Source: Euglena gracilis (taxonomy: Eukaryota; Euglenida; Euglenophyceae; Euglenales). From it: a stretch of 64,000 nt of DNA. The stretch covers positions 60,509,858 to 60,573,857 of the forward strand of contig CP154954.1 in the NCBI GenBank assembly GCA_039621445.1. The letters run 5' to 3'. Position numbers and translations under genes: made by a program. Below are positions 31,531 to 43,500 of the stretch, piece after piece. The notes under the pieces were generated by a model, which saw nothing but the letters and a program-made list of their open reading frames with translations, had not been told where the DNA came from and searched no databases. Every line of letters starts with the position of its first letter. Positions within the stretch are counted from its first letter, which is position 1.

Positions 31531-34500
31531 TTATTATATTATTATATCATTTTATTATATTATGATTATGATTATGATTATGATTATGATTATGATTATG
31601 ATTATGATTATGATTATTATTATTATTATTATTATTAATATTATTATTATTATGATTATTAATATTATGATTATGATTATGATTATGATTATGATTATGA
31701 TTATGATTATGATTATGATTATGATTATTAATATTATTATTCTTATTCTTATTATTATTATTATTATTATTATTGTTATTGTTATTATTATTATTCTTAT
31801 TATTATTCTTATTATTATTCTCATTCTTATTCTTATTCGTATTCCTATTCTTATTATATATATTACATATGTTACATATTTATTAGACAATTTATTATAT
31901 ATTTATTATTGTTATTATTTATTAGTATGCCTTCAAAGCAAAGCAACTGGGGAAGTCTGTAACCTTTGAACGGTCGGGTATAAACTTCTTTTCCTTGAAC
32001 GGTCACGCAGAATGGTCTCCCAAAAGGTGATTTCGTGGGCTTTCCCCCTTCTTTGGAATTCTTATTGTGAGGGATTACTAATGACTGAAATCTTTTGTGT
32101 CTCAACCACACAATTTAGCTGCTTGAGTCGACACAGGATAATGCACCAAAATGGGTCAACCTCTCTGCAGCATTTCCTGAATCTGAACGGACAGGCAACC
32201 GCCGCCGGCAGCACAGCGCCCACACGCCCCAGCCCCAGACAGCCCCGGGCAGAACTTTGGCCAGGGCGTCCAGGGCTGCCGGGGGCAGTGACTCGGGCAT
32301 CTCCACATCGAACGCAATCAGCAGCTGCCCTGCGGACGAACGCAGCCGACAAAGAGACGCCGCCGCAGGGGTTGGGTTTGGGCTGGGCCCAAGGAGGGAA
32401 GGAGGGGGGGGCTTATGTGCTGGGGTGCCCGCCAGCAGTGTGGCCCCTTCCGGGGGGGGGGGGGTCGGCCACTCGCCACACAGCAAACTGGGCCAGAAGC
32501 GAAGTTGGCGCCGGCCATAAACAGACAAGAAGCCTCAGTGCAACTAAGGGGGGGTGGGTCTTGGACCCCGGCCCCAGCCATTGCCTCACCAGGCAGACTG
32601 TTGTGGTTCTTTCCATAGCACATGCTTTCCACAGCACTAGTTTAGGTCCATCTTTTCAGTCCCCCCCCCCAAAGAAATGAGCTAGAACACCAAAAACGAA
32701 AAGATTTTTAGAGAAAATGATCAATATTGGCTCAGAACACGCGCCGGGCAATTTTCCGTCGAAAATGACCATTTTCGGGCCCCTCGGTGCCTTCGGCTGC
32801 GGGGGAGGGGGAGGGATGCGCTCTTGCACCTCCTGAGGGTTAAAAATGAGCAGGGAGGGGTCGCTGAGCTCTTATCCCTTTATGGGTAAGAGCGAAGCTT
32901 ACCACCGGCAAAATCCCCCCCTCGACCCCCCCCCTCCCCCCCCCCTCGGGGCCACCAGGAGAACCGACGGATTATCACCATGATCCCGGCCCCGTTCCCG
33001 GAATTTTTTTTTTCAGCCGCGAGCGACTGGATTTCTAGTTTCCGAATCACCTGGGTTTGACCCCCAACTCCCCGCCAGGCCCGAGTTATTCACGCGCGAA
33101 GGGGTCCAAACTGGGTAGGATTTACCCGCCCCCCCCTGGATAAGCCCCCCCCCCTTTGGACTGCCAAAAAATGTCAAATTTCAAAATATCTCCAAAATGA
33201 AGCCAAATCAAAGGAAATGTCCGGAGACCTAAATTGAAGCCCTTGGAACGCTCTATCTACTGGGATTTTGGTTTCCCCGCAGCTCACCGCCCAGCCCGAG
33301 ATACGGGCGTTTTTTGGCCAATTTGGGCCGTTTCAGGCCATTTTGTACACTTTTCCCTCTGTTCGACTTAGCCGTTTTCGGCCAAAAAAGTCGAAAAAAA
33401 TCGAAAAAAAATTTTTTGCCCGAAACGATGTTTTTTGGCCTCCCGGACCCGGAAAAACTGTTTTTTTTTTGAGCCGAAAACGAGCGTTTTTCGACCCGCC
33501 AGCGCCCCGTTTTGGGCCGTCGACCAATTGACTTTGGGTCAAACCCGGGTCAAAAAAGTCGGAAAAAATCCAAAAAAAAATTTTTGCCCGAAACCATGTT
33601 TTTTGGCCTCCCAGACCCAGAAAAACTGTTTTTGAGCCGAAAACGAGCGTTTTTCGACCCGCCAGCGCCGTTTTGGGCCGCCGACCCGTTGACTTTGGGT
33701 CAAAACCGGGTCGAAAAAGTCGAAAAAAATCGAAAAAAATTTTTTGCCCGAAACGATGTTTTTTTGGCCTCCCGGACCCAGAAAAACTGTTTTTGAGCCG
33801 AAAACGAGCGTTTTTCGACCCGCCAGCGCCCCGTTTTGGGCCGCCGACCCATTCATTGACTTTGGGTCAAACCCGGGTCGAAAAAGTCGAAAAAAATCGA
33901 AAAACTTTTTTTGGCCCGAAACCATGTTTTTTGGCCTCCCGGACCCAGAAAAACTGTTTTCGAGCCGAAAACGAGCGTTTTTCGACCTGCCAGCGCCCCG
34001 TTTTGGGCCGCCGATCCGTTGACTTTGGGTCAAAACCGGGTCAAAAAAGTCGAAAAAAATCCAAAAAAATTTTTTGCCCGGGCCTCCCGGACCCAGAAAA
34101 ACTGTTTTTGAGCCGAAAACGAGCGTTTTTCGACCCGCCAGCGCCCCGTTTTGGGCCCCCAACCAATTGACTTTGGGTCAAAACCGGGTCGAAAAAGTCG
34201 GAAAAACTCGAAAAAAAAATTTTGCCCGAAAGGATGTTTTTTGGCCTCCCGGACCCAGAAAAACTGTTTTTGAGCCGAAAACGAGCGTTTTTCGACCCGC
34301 CAGCGCCCCGTTTTGGGCCGCCGACCCATTGACTTTGGGTCAAACCCGGGTCAAAAAAGTCGAAAAAAATCCAAAAAAATTTTTTGCCCGAAACCATGTT
34401 TTTGGGCCTCCCGGACCCAGAAAAACTGTTTTTGAGCCGAAAACGAGCGTTTTTCGACCCGCCAGCGCCCCGTTTTGGGCCGCCGACCCGTTGACTTTGG

Positions 34501-37500
34501 GTCAAACCCGGGTCGAAAAAGTCGAAAAAACTCGAAAAAAAAATTTTTGTCCGAAACGATGTTTTTGGGCCTCCCGGACCCGGAAAAACTGTTTTCGAGC
34601 CGAAAATGAGGGTTTTTTGACCCACCGGCGCCCTGTTTCTGGCACAAAACCCATGGATTTCAGGCAAAAGAGCTCCATGGAGTGGGCCGGTATGTATGGA
34701 GGGGTCAATGAAGGGGTGGGTGCGCGCTTATTAAGAGCTCAGCACTATTCAAAACCTGGTCTGGATCCCCCTCGGAGGGGAGGGGGTCGCCCCCCTTGTA
34801 TAAAAAAAATTCCGGCGTGACTTTTAGGGGGCCTTGAAAATGGCTGGAAAATTGTGTTTTCACACACATTTTTGGACATTTGCCAAAACATACTCCAAAG
34901 ATTTCAATTCCTGGACCCCCCCCCCCGGGTCCTGCACCCCCTGGATGGGGGGGGGTTCTGGACCAGGTTTTGTGTAGTGCTACAATGCTGCAAAACTTTT
35001 TTCGCTTTTTTTCGTCTTTTTTGACCCAGAAATGACCCAAAATGCATGGGTTTCGTGCCAAAAACGGGGACCAGGCGGGTCGAAAAACGCTCACTTTCGG
35101 CTTGAAAACAGTTTTTCTGGGATTTTTTTCAAAATATCTCGACAATGAAGCAAAGTCAAAGAAAATGTCCGGAGATCAAAAATGAAGCCCTTGGAATGCC
35201 CTCTCCAACCATGGTTGACTTTTCCCCCATCTTCGTGTAGCCCGAGTTACGGCCATTTTTCGGCCAATTTCGGTCCATTTCAGGAGCCATTTTGGGCTGT
35301 TTTCGGGGTCAAAAAATCGATGTTTCCAATATATCCCGAAAACGAAGCAAAATAAAAAGGAAATGTGCGGAGACCTAAACTGAAGCCCTTGGAACGCCCT
35401 GTCTAACAGTATTTTGATTTCCCTGCAACTCCCCTGGCCCAAGTTACAGCCATGTTTTCGGCCAATTTTGGCTGCTTTAACTTTGCCGTTTTCAGACATT
35501 TTTAGGACAAAAAAAAAAATCGAAGAAAACCGGGGGAAAAACTTTGCCCAAAACATGTTTTTTTGGCCTCCTGGCCTCGATTTTTTGACCCAAAAAAAAA
35601 ACGGCGGAGTCCTCTGGCGCCCCCGATTCCAAATGGACAGTGTTCGCAAATGCGCACACCAACAATGTGTAGAAAGGTGAACCGGCAGTATGTGAGCCCC
35701 AAAAACACTCCAAAATGGCTGAAATGACAAAATCGCGCCAGAACATGGGCCAGGCGTATCGGAGGCCAAAACGGCAAACGGTGGGTGATAGACGGCCTCC
35801 AGGGTGCATTTGGTCTGTGAGACAGTTCCGGAGACAAGAATGATGAAATCCACAATGAATGCTATGAGGACAAGGAAAGGGTTATTATGCTGCACCCTTT
35901 TAACGACACCAACCAATTTTGGTTCATCAGTTCATCCACACCTATGCTGTCTGGTGATGGAAATAACAATGTCACAATGATAACGGTCAAAGATTGACAT
36001 TTACTGAAATGGACTGAATTTATCCACATTCAGTCATTCACAGAGGAACAAACGGCCCTTGTGGGCTTGAAATTCTACGGAAATCGGAACAACCTTTGTT
36101 GAACGGGTTGCGGTGCTGGGGCATCCCCTCGTTCGGAATGGCCTTCACCGCACCGGGCTTGACGATCTCGCCCGGCTTGGACTTGACGAGCAGCACCCGC
36201 CCGTCCAGCTGCTTGACGGGGAAGCTGAACCCGCAGAGGGCCTCCCGGAGCGTAATCTTCTTTGAAATCTTGAGGTCCTGGCCGATGCGCTCAAACCTGA
36301 GAAGTATGTGGGCTGGCACTTTCCCTGCGCGTCCATTCCGTTGTGTGTGGGAATTGACTCAGAGTGATTGCAATCGGGTTACCAACTTATTGTGTTTAAA
36401 CACAATATGTTGGTAACATAATCCCACCCTCCAAATTATCGTACTCGCCAAACACCTCCCATTGAGGTTCGCATTCGAGACCCCAAATAAAAAAAATAAT
36501 AAACCCCTTTTCCTTGCCCCCTCAAGAAAAGGCTGCCAAAGTTTAACTTCCTGAAATATTAATCCACCCCACTGGGGACCCATTTCGGCTGCAACCGCTA
36601 TTTACCTAGAAACATTTTTTGACGCATTTGAGTTGTTACAATGACATTTGGCATACATTTAGTTCCAGTAAAATAGGTAGTGGGAACAGTTGGGTGAAAT
36701 CCTTAAAATAATCAGGAAATTTTTGGGAGGGTCGTTTTTTTTAATAAAAAAGATGGAAAACCCAGGAAGTGTAACTTTGTCTCAGAAGACTCATCTCACA
36801 GGATGCCCGAAAAAGCCCAAATCCAGCTGGCTTGGCATTTTTCAGCCAAAATTCGGAGGTCAAAGAAAACCAAAAACCACCCAAAACAGCCATTTCTTGA
36901 CTTTTTTTTCCCGTTCCAGCCCGACTTCGCCCGACAAAGCCCAGGAAAAACTTCATTGCAGCAAGCAGGGAGGGGTCCGCAGCCTGGCCAGGCTTGCTGA
37001 GAGGTGCCGGCTGGGAAAAAGTGCTGGCTGGCTGGACACTGTCGACCCCCCACCCGTGAGGTGGGGGGGGGGGGGGTCGGCCCCCAATCACCTATAGTCA
37101 AGCCCCAAATTTCGCCCATTTTAGGCCAGTGTAGGCCATTTTGGGCCATTTAAAGCTGTAGGTGGGGGTTCTGAAAGTCATAATTTTGTCCCAAAAACTG
37201 TATCATAACGTGTGCAAACCTTGACTTATTCACTATTCTGTGGGGAAAAAAATGCAAATCTAAAAAAAATATGCAAAATTCATGAACACTGGATGAAAAC
37301 CACAAGAAACTCAACAAATCTTAATTCACACCCGCAAAGGAATTCTGAACGGAAGGAATGTATTGCAGGAAAAATTCTGTTGAAAAAAAATTTGGACAAC
37401 GTGTTAAAAGGGCCAGTAAAATGATGGACGCAAAAAAAAACCATTTTGAGGAAATCCAGTGGCATTGATCAACCATGAAGCAATTTGGGATCAAAAAAAG

Positions 37501-40500
37501 TAGCCTTGTGGGGCGGTGCTCCTCCATCGCCCACCAAATCCACCGTTTGCTGCCCACATACACAAAAGACACTGGAAGTCCATCACCTGAATCACTTCAG
37601 CTGTTGACAGACAAAAATTTGATATGAAACAGAATTTTTCCCATTTTAGGCCGCTTTAGGCCATTTTAGGCCACTTCAGGCCATTTTAGGCCTTGTTAGG
37701 GACCCCACCTATGGGGTCAAAGAGTCATTTTATGCCATTCAAGGCCATTTTAAGCCATGCAATGTGGGGAGATTGAACACAGATCTCAGGTAAACCCAAA
37801 GCCACCCAAACCCACATGTCACATGGCTGACTGCCAAGCCCCCCCATTCTTCCGGGGGTGGGAGATTCCTTTGCAATGCCTTCTGGTTATCACAGCGCAA
37901 AATGACAGGGAACCGAAAGCCGCTGTTCAGGCCGGCCACACCGGTCATGCTTCTTCTCCTGCAGCACAATGATGACGTCCCCGGGGATCTTGATGTCCGG
38001 GTGCTGGTCCCCCTCAGAGCGGGCTCAACGAACGCCGGGGGGAGGGGAGTCGGAGCTGGCTGGAGAAAGGCACCGGCTGGCCGGACCCCCGGTCTTTTCA
38101 AGACCGAGGGGTCCCCTCCACCCAACCACCCACCCACCCCCTGGGCCCCCCCGGGGGAGGGGGGGGTTAGGGACCCCACCTATGGGGTCAAAGAGTCATT
38201 TTATGCCATTCAAGGCCATTTTAAGCCATGCAATGTGGGGAGATTGAACACAGATCTCAGGTAAACCCAAAGCCACCCAAACCCACATGTCACATGGCTG
38301 ACTGCCAAGCCCCCCCATTCTTCCGGGGGTGGGAGATTCCTTTGCAATGCCTTCTGGTTATCACAGCGCAAAATGACAGGGAACCGAAAGCCGCTGTTCA
38401 GGCCGGCCACACCGGTCATGCTTCTTCTCCTGCAGCACAATGATGACGTCCCCGGGGATCTTGATGTCCGGGTGCTGGTCCCCCTCAGAGCGGGCTCAAC
38501 GAACGCCGGGGGGAGGGGAGTCGGAGCTGGCTGGAGAAAGGCACCGGCTGGCCGGACCCCCGGTCTTTTCAAGACCGAGGGGTCCCCTCCACCCAACCAC
38601 CCCTGGGCCCCCCGGGGGGGGGGGGTCCCAGGGGACCCACAAACTTTTCCCCGAAAATGGCCAAAAACGCGAAAATGCTAAAAATAGCACCTTTTCCAAA
38701 ATTTTCCGTGCCAAAAAGTATATTCCCCCGGGGACCCCCCCCTCCGGGGGGGGGGGGGGGGGGCTCGGTCGGACCCCCCCCCCCCTACCCCCCCCCAGGG
38801 TCCAAGACTAAAAAACCCTAAGGCTGGACCGCCCGGGTGTGGGCACCGCCCTGGTCCCCCTCCCGGCTGAACGTGATCTTGTCGTTCTGCTTCATCCCCT
38901 TCTCCACGTGCACCTCCAGGACAGGGGTTTTTTTTTTAACACCAGGGGGGGGGAGGGGGGTTCAGCACCCACCCACCCACCCCTGGGGTGGGGCCCCTGG
39001 GGGGGGGGGGTCCCAGGGGGACCCATCCACTTTTGGCCGAAAATGGCCAAAGATGCTAAAAATAGCACCTTTTTCAAAATTTTCGGCGCCAAAGGCGCCG
39101 AAAAAGATATACCCACCAGCCCCTACCCCCACCCCCCCCCCCGGGAGGGGGTCCAAGGCTAAAAAAACCCCTGCTCCAGGATCTTCTTCTCCTGCGCGAC
39201 CCGGTTGCCCATGCAGCTGCCGCAGCGGTCCTTGTCGCTGATCTGCGTGCCCTCGCCTGGGGGGGGGGGGGCGACGAGCGGGGGACCGCCCGAGCGATGT
39301 GGCTCAGACCTCACGGCTTGGGCTTCGGAAGAGCAGGCCCAGACCATACAATTTTTTACCGACCCCCGGGGGGGGGGGGGGTGCTCTCCATTTTGCTTTC
39401 CCCTCTTTATTGTTTTTTTTAATCAACCGCATCATATTTTGTTCGTGTTCATTTGCTCACTCAAAATGTTTTTTCCCCCATTTGCTGTTCCTTAAACATG
39501 CGCAGTTTAAATCCCAGTGATCCGGGATAGGAACTCGAAACTGCCCCCAAAAAGATGAAAAGCTCCAGTTCCCAAAAAAGCCATTTAGGGTTGTGTGTTT
39601 TTTGGTCAACAAAAAAGCTTATTTTTTATGCAAAATGAAAAATTTTCCTTCAAGCAGAAAATGCACATCCCAGGGACTCTTACATGTAGCTTGTGTTCAT
39701 TTTTTGTGTGTTTTTTTTGCATCGCGTTTTTCGAGCGTCCATGTCGCGGTTCCCCCTCCCCTGGTTGTGATCTTATGCAAGGCCCAAGCCTCTGCCCTTC
39801 AGTTCGGAGGGGGGTGCCGTGTTATAGATTTAAGCCCATTCTGGGCCAGACAATTGCTTAAGCGGAATTTTTTTTGTTTTTTTCATGTTTTTGGTCAAAT
39901 TTCCTTTGGATTCCGGAGTGGCTGACCCCACCCCCGGGGCTGGGGGGTAGTGACTGACTGGTTTTTCGAAAAGTGGAGAGACCCGCAGAAAGAGCAATAA
40001 ACAGAGGGCAGAGAGGAGGGAACGTTGCACATTTCATTACACAGTGGCCAGCAGTCAAAACTCGATCACAAAAAATTATCTGACAGCAGTTAAATTGCGC
40101 ACGTGGCAGAATCAAATCGCATCGCCCTGACTGGATTTCTTGTCCAGATAATCTGGAATGCTAAACCATTCTGGTTTTCTTATACCGGTTTATTTCCCAT
40201 TCCGTTCAAAAAAAGACCAGAACATATCCCTCCTTCAAAAAATAAAAAGAATAATTTCCTGTGATAGTTGGACATTTTCAGAACTGGAATTTTGATAAAT
40301 CCAAAGGAATGAAATGCGAAAATAAATTTCCAAAATACATTTGGGAAATTTATTGGGAGCAATGCAAAAAGTCACTAACGCAGCATGAAGGTATCACAAG
40401 GGAACACCTTTGCATGAAGGACAGCTGGTTTGCATTTGCTGAATCATTGGGCCCATCTGGCGGATGATGGTCGTTGTCAGGCGACGATCCAATGGGCGGA

Positions 40501-43500
40501 TACCTTCCAGAGATCGAAATAACACAGGACCTTTCCAATTCTTTTTGAAATAAAAGCAAAAAAATAATGCTTAAAAATGTCTTAATCTGAAAAATAAATC
40601 TTTTTGAAATAAAATCTCTGGTTTACTCGAGCAAATTTGTGTGGATTGAACTTGGCAAACTGCACATGGGACTGAAGATGACAGTGGGAAGAAGATCCAA
40701 AAGAAGAAAAATGCCGGGAGGTCGTTTGAAAAGATGCCTGGCCTTCATGCCAGAGCCCTTGCAGTCACTGCACACGGACTGCTTGCCCTTCTTCTTGGAC
40801 CCGCTGCCGGAGCAGGTGGCGCAGATGACCTGCTTGTTGAGGGAGAGCTTCTTGGTCTTGCCGTTGTACAGCTCTTCCAGCGTGACAGCTCCAGGGCATG
40901 GCCTGGTTTGGCCTTGGGCTTAATACCCCCCCCCCGCCCCAACTCAGAGGCTGCTGGGTCACCGGGCATCAATCCAGGTGTGCATACGCGAGTCAACCCG
41001 CGATTTATAAAATTGCCCAAAACACTGTCAAATATTAAGCAGCCCGGTTTCGACCATTTTTATCCCAGTTTTGGGCCATTTTCAAACACAAAAAACCCGT
41101 TATTGTCCAAATTATTATTGTCAGCCGAAGGACGGCTTGACAGGAAGCGAACCTCGCCAAAGGGAGTGACGCCCTGTGGGGGGGGGGGGTTAGGGTTAGG
41201 GGAGGACAAACCAGGGTTGAGAGGGGACAAACCAGGGTTGCGAAAGGAGGAGTTGAGATGGGGACAGCGAGTCAACGAGTCATGCGACCCAATGATTTTA
41301 AATCGATGGCAATCAGGCCATTGCTTAAAGCCCCGGGGGGGGGGGGGTCCACTGGCTAGCCATTTTGCACTAGACACTGGAAAAAAAGGAGCCAATCAAA
41401 GAAAAGAATTTCCTCCGGTGCTGTAGGCCGAGGTGGGAATGAGGTTTTTAATGTATTTTTTGGCGGATTCTTGCACCCCCCAAAAAAATACAAAATGTCC
41501 AAAATGGACATTTTTGGCCATTTGAGGTCCAAAAAAAAAACAACGAAACAGATGCCGTCGATTCAAAATCGTTGGATCGCGTCATCCAAATCGTTCAATC
41601 ACATGGATATGTTGCGGCAATGAAATTTTATAAATTTGTGGAAGAACAGAGTGTGCTCTCCTATTTTGGAAGCTGCATGATGAAATGCAGAAAAAGCACT
41701 GTGTGCAGAAAAAATCTTCACCTCCGAATTACTTTGGAGGAAAAGAACAAGAATAAATGGACAGAAAGAAGAAGTGGAAAATTTGAGGATTAAACCCATC
41801 CATGCAGGTGCCGGAAGAAATTTTTCCTTTGTGAACTGCTGTGGGATGATGGAGTTGCAAGCAGCCCAAATTGTGTAATTGTGCAATTGCAGCCCCTGGG
41901 CTCAACCACAACCACCAAACTTCGGCTGCAAAAATCCCCTTGAGGAACTGACGGGAAAACATGAGGGCAAATAAGCAAAAAAAATCACGAGCTGCATCAA
42001 AAAAAAAACAGAACTCGTGGGATTCCTTCAGCAACCCATGAAATTGCCATGCCACCATAATGGGGCAAAAAAAAGACGCACAATTTCACTAAACCTTGCG
42101 TTAAAACCCCCAACATTTCTACCCTCCTTGGGCCAACGACCAAGCCGGATCAGACAAGCCCAGGGCTGGGGTTTTTTTAATACCGGGGGGGTCCCCCCAC
42201 GGGTGGGAGGGGGTGGGTCCGGCCGAGCCCCCCCCCCCCCCCCACCGGGGGGTCCCCAGGGGGGGGATATACGTTTCGGTGCCAAAGGCGCCGAAAATTT
42301 TTTGAAAAAAGATGTTTTTGCATTTTTCGTGATTTTTGGCCATTTTCAGGGAAATGTCAGGGGGTCCCCTGGGACCCCCCCGCCCCCTCCCAGGGGACTG
42401 AAAGACTTAAAAAAAACCCCCTGGTCCAGGGGTTAAAAAGTGGTTGGATAAATGAATTATGGTGGTTGTTCTCACAGGCAATCACACCACAGTCTTTCAG
42501 CAACGGGAAAAGGAAAAGGGGGTTGAATGAGTCGCTTGGAGGGAGAGAGGGCCCATTTTCAACCGCCTCAGTGATGCTGTGCCTGGCGGCGGCCACCTCC
42601 CTGCCCAGGGAGGGCATGCACCACGTCCTTGCCTTTCCGCTCCTGTGGCATACCGCCGCCCATCCCGCCCAGACTCCTTCTTAACACCCCAGGGGTCCCC
42701 CTCACCCACGCAGCCCGGCGGTGCGGGACCCCCAGCCCCGCGGGAGGGGAGCCCCCCAATCGGGCCGTTTGAGGACATTTCCCCCCCAAAAAAACTGGCG
42801 CTTCGCACCGAAACTTTGCCCAGGCCTCGGGTCCGGGACCCCCCTGGGAGGTCTGGCCCAAGACCCACCCAGCACCCCCTCGGGGGGGGGGGGGGCTTCT
42901 GAGTTAAAAAGAAGCCTGATCCCGCCGAACATCCCCCCCAGCCCGCCGCCGAAGAACTGTCTGGGTCAAGACACATCCCCCGGTTTTTCAGGAAAACGCG
43001 ACGCAGAAAATTGGAGGGCAATGTGTCTTGGGCGGAAGATGTCCTGCGGGTTGAGCCCGTCCCCGGCTCCCCCTTCCAGGCCTTCCTCCCCGTACCGGTC
43101 GTACACCTTCCGCCTCTCCTCGTCTGAAAGCACCTGTGCAGAGCAGGGAAAAGGCTGTCGGAAGAACAGTTTCAAGGTTTACAAGAACTTTTGGGAATCT
43201 GCACGGTACGACACTAATTGTAATGGCAGATGATGGCAATAAATAACATGACCCGCACCAAAAAAAAACAAGCTCCCACCCCAACCAAAAAAAAAACAAC
43301 AACCAAAAAACCCCCTGCCAATTTTCAGCAAAATCTGCCTCGCCTGCCAAATAACAGCCCCACTTGGGAATTTTTGGAAGAAATTCTGAAAATCACCAAA
43401 AGGATAGAAGATTTTTGTTAGCCTTTTTTTGGACTTTCCTTGCTTTTTTTCAATTATCATACACTAATATTGGAATTTCTTTGCGGCAATTCTTTGATCA

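Larger units (their letters stand above)
37695..38636. repeat. Tandem 471-bp duplication containing DNAJA exon 10
   Basis: Copy 1 is 37695-38165 and copy 2 starts at 38166. They look identical apart from the C/G runs at their ends. Each carries a whole exon 10 and the 3' half of the intron-9 element. Copy 1 exon would be 37942-38009. Confidence 0.92.

Noticed and set aside
31023-31969. Long frames of Ile, Met and Tyr
   Set aside because: They are translations of an ATT/ATTATG microsatellite.
33268-34820. Repetitive protein-like frames ([16 protein letters not shown])
   Set aside because: Same satellite in the other orientation.
37695-38636. CRISPR-like or gene-array reading of the direct repeat
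   Set aside because: Only two copies of a 471-bp unit holding a known exon; it is a tandem duplication in a eukaryotic gene.
38917-39176. GT-AG splicing of DNAJA intron 8
   Set aside because: The only nearby GT (after CAGGG) does not keep the frame with any AG near the 3' end.
42607-42621. CATGCCCT repeated at both ends of DNAJA intron 5 as an 8-bp duplication
   Set aside because: Using it as the join puts the next exon out of frame; the CAG/CTG positions elsewhere in the same ends give the correct frame.
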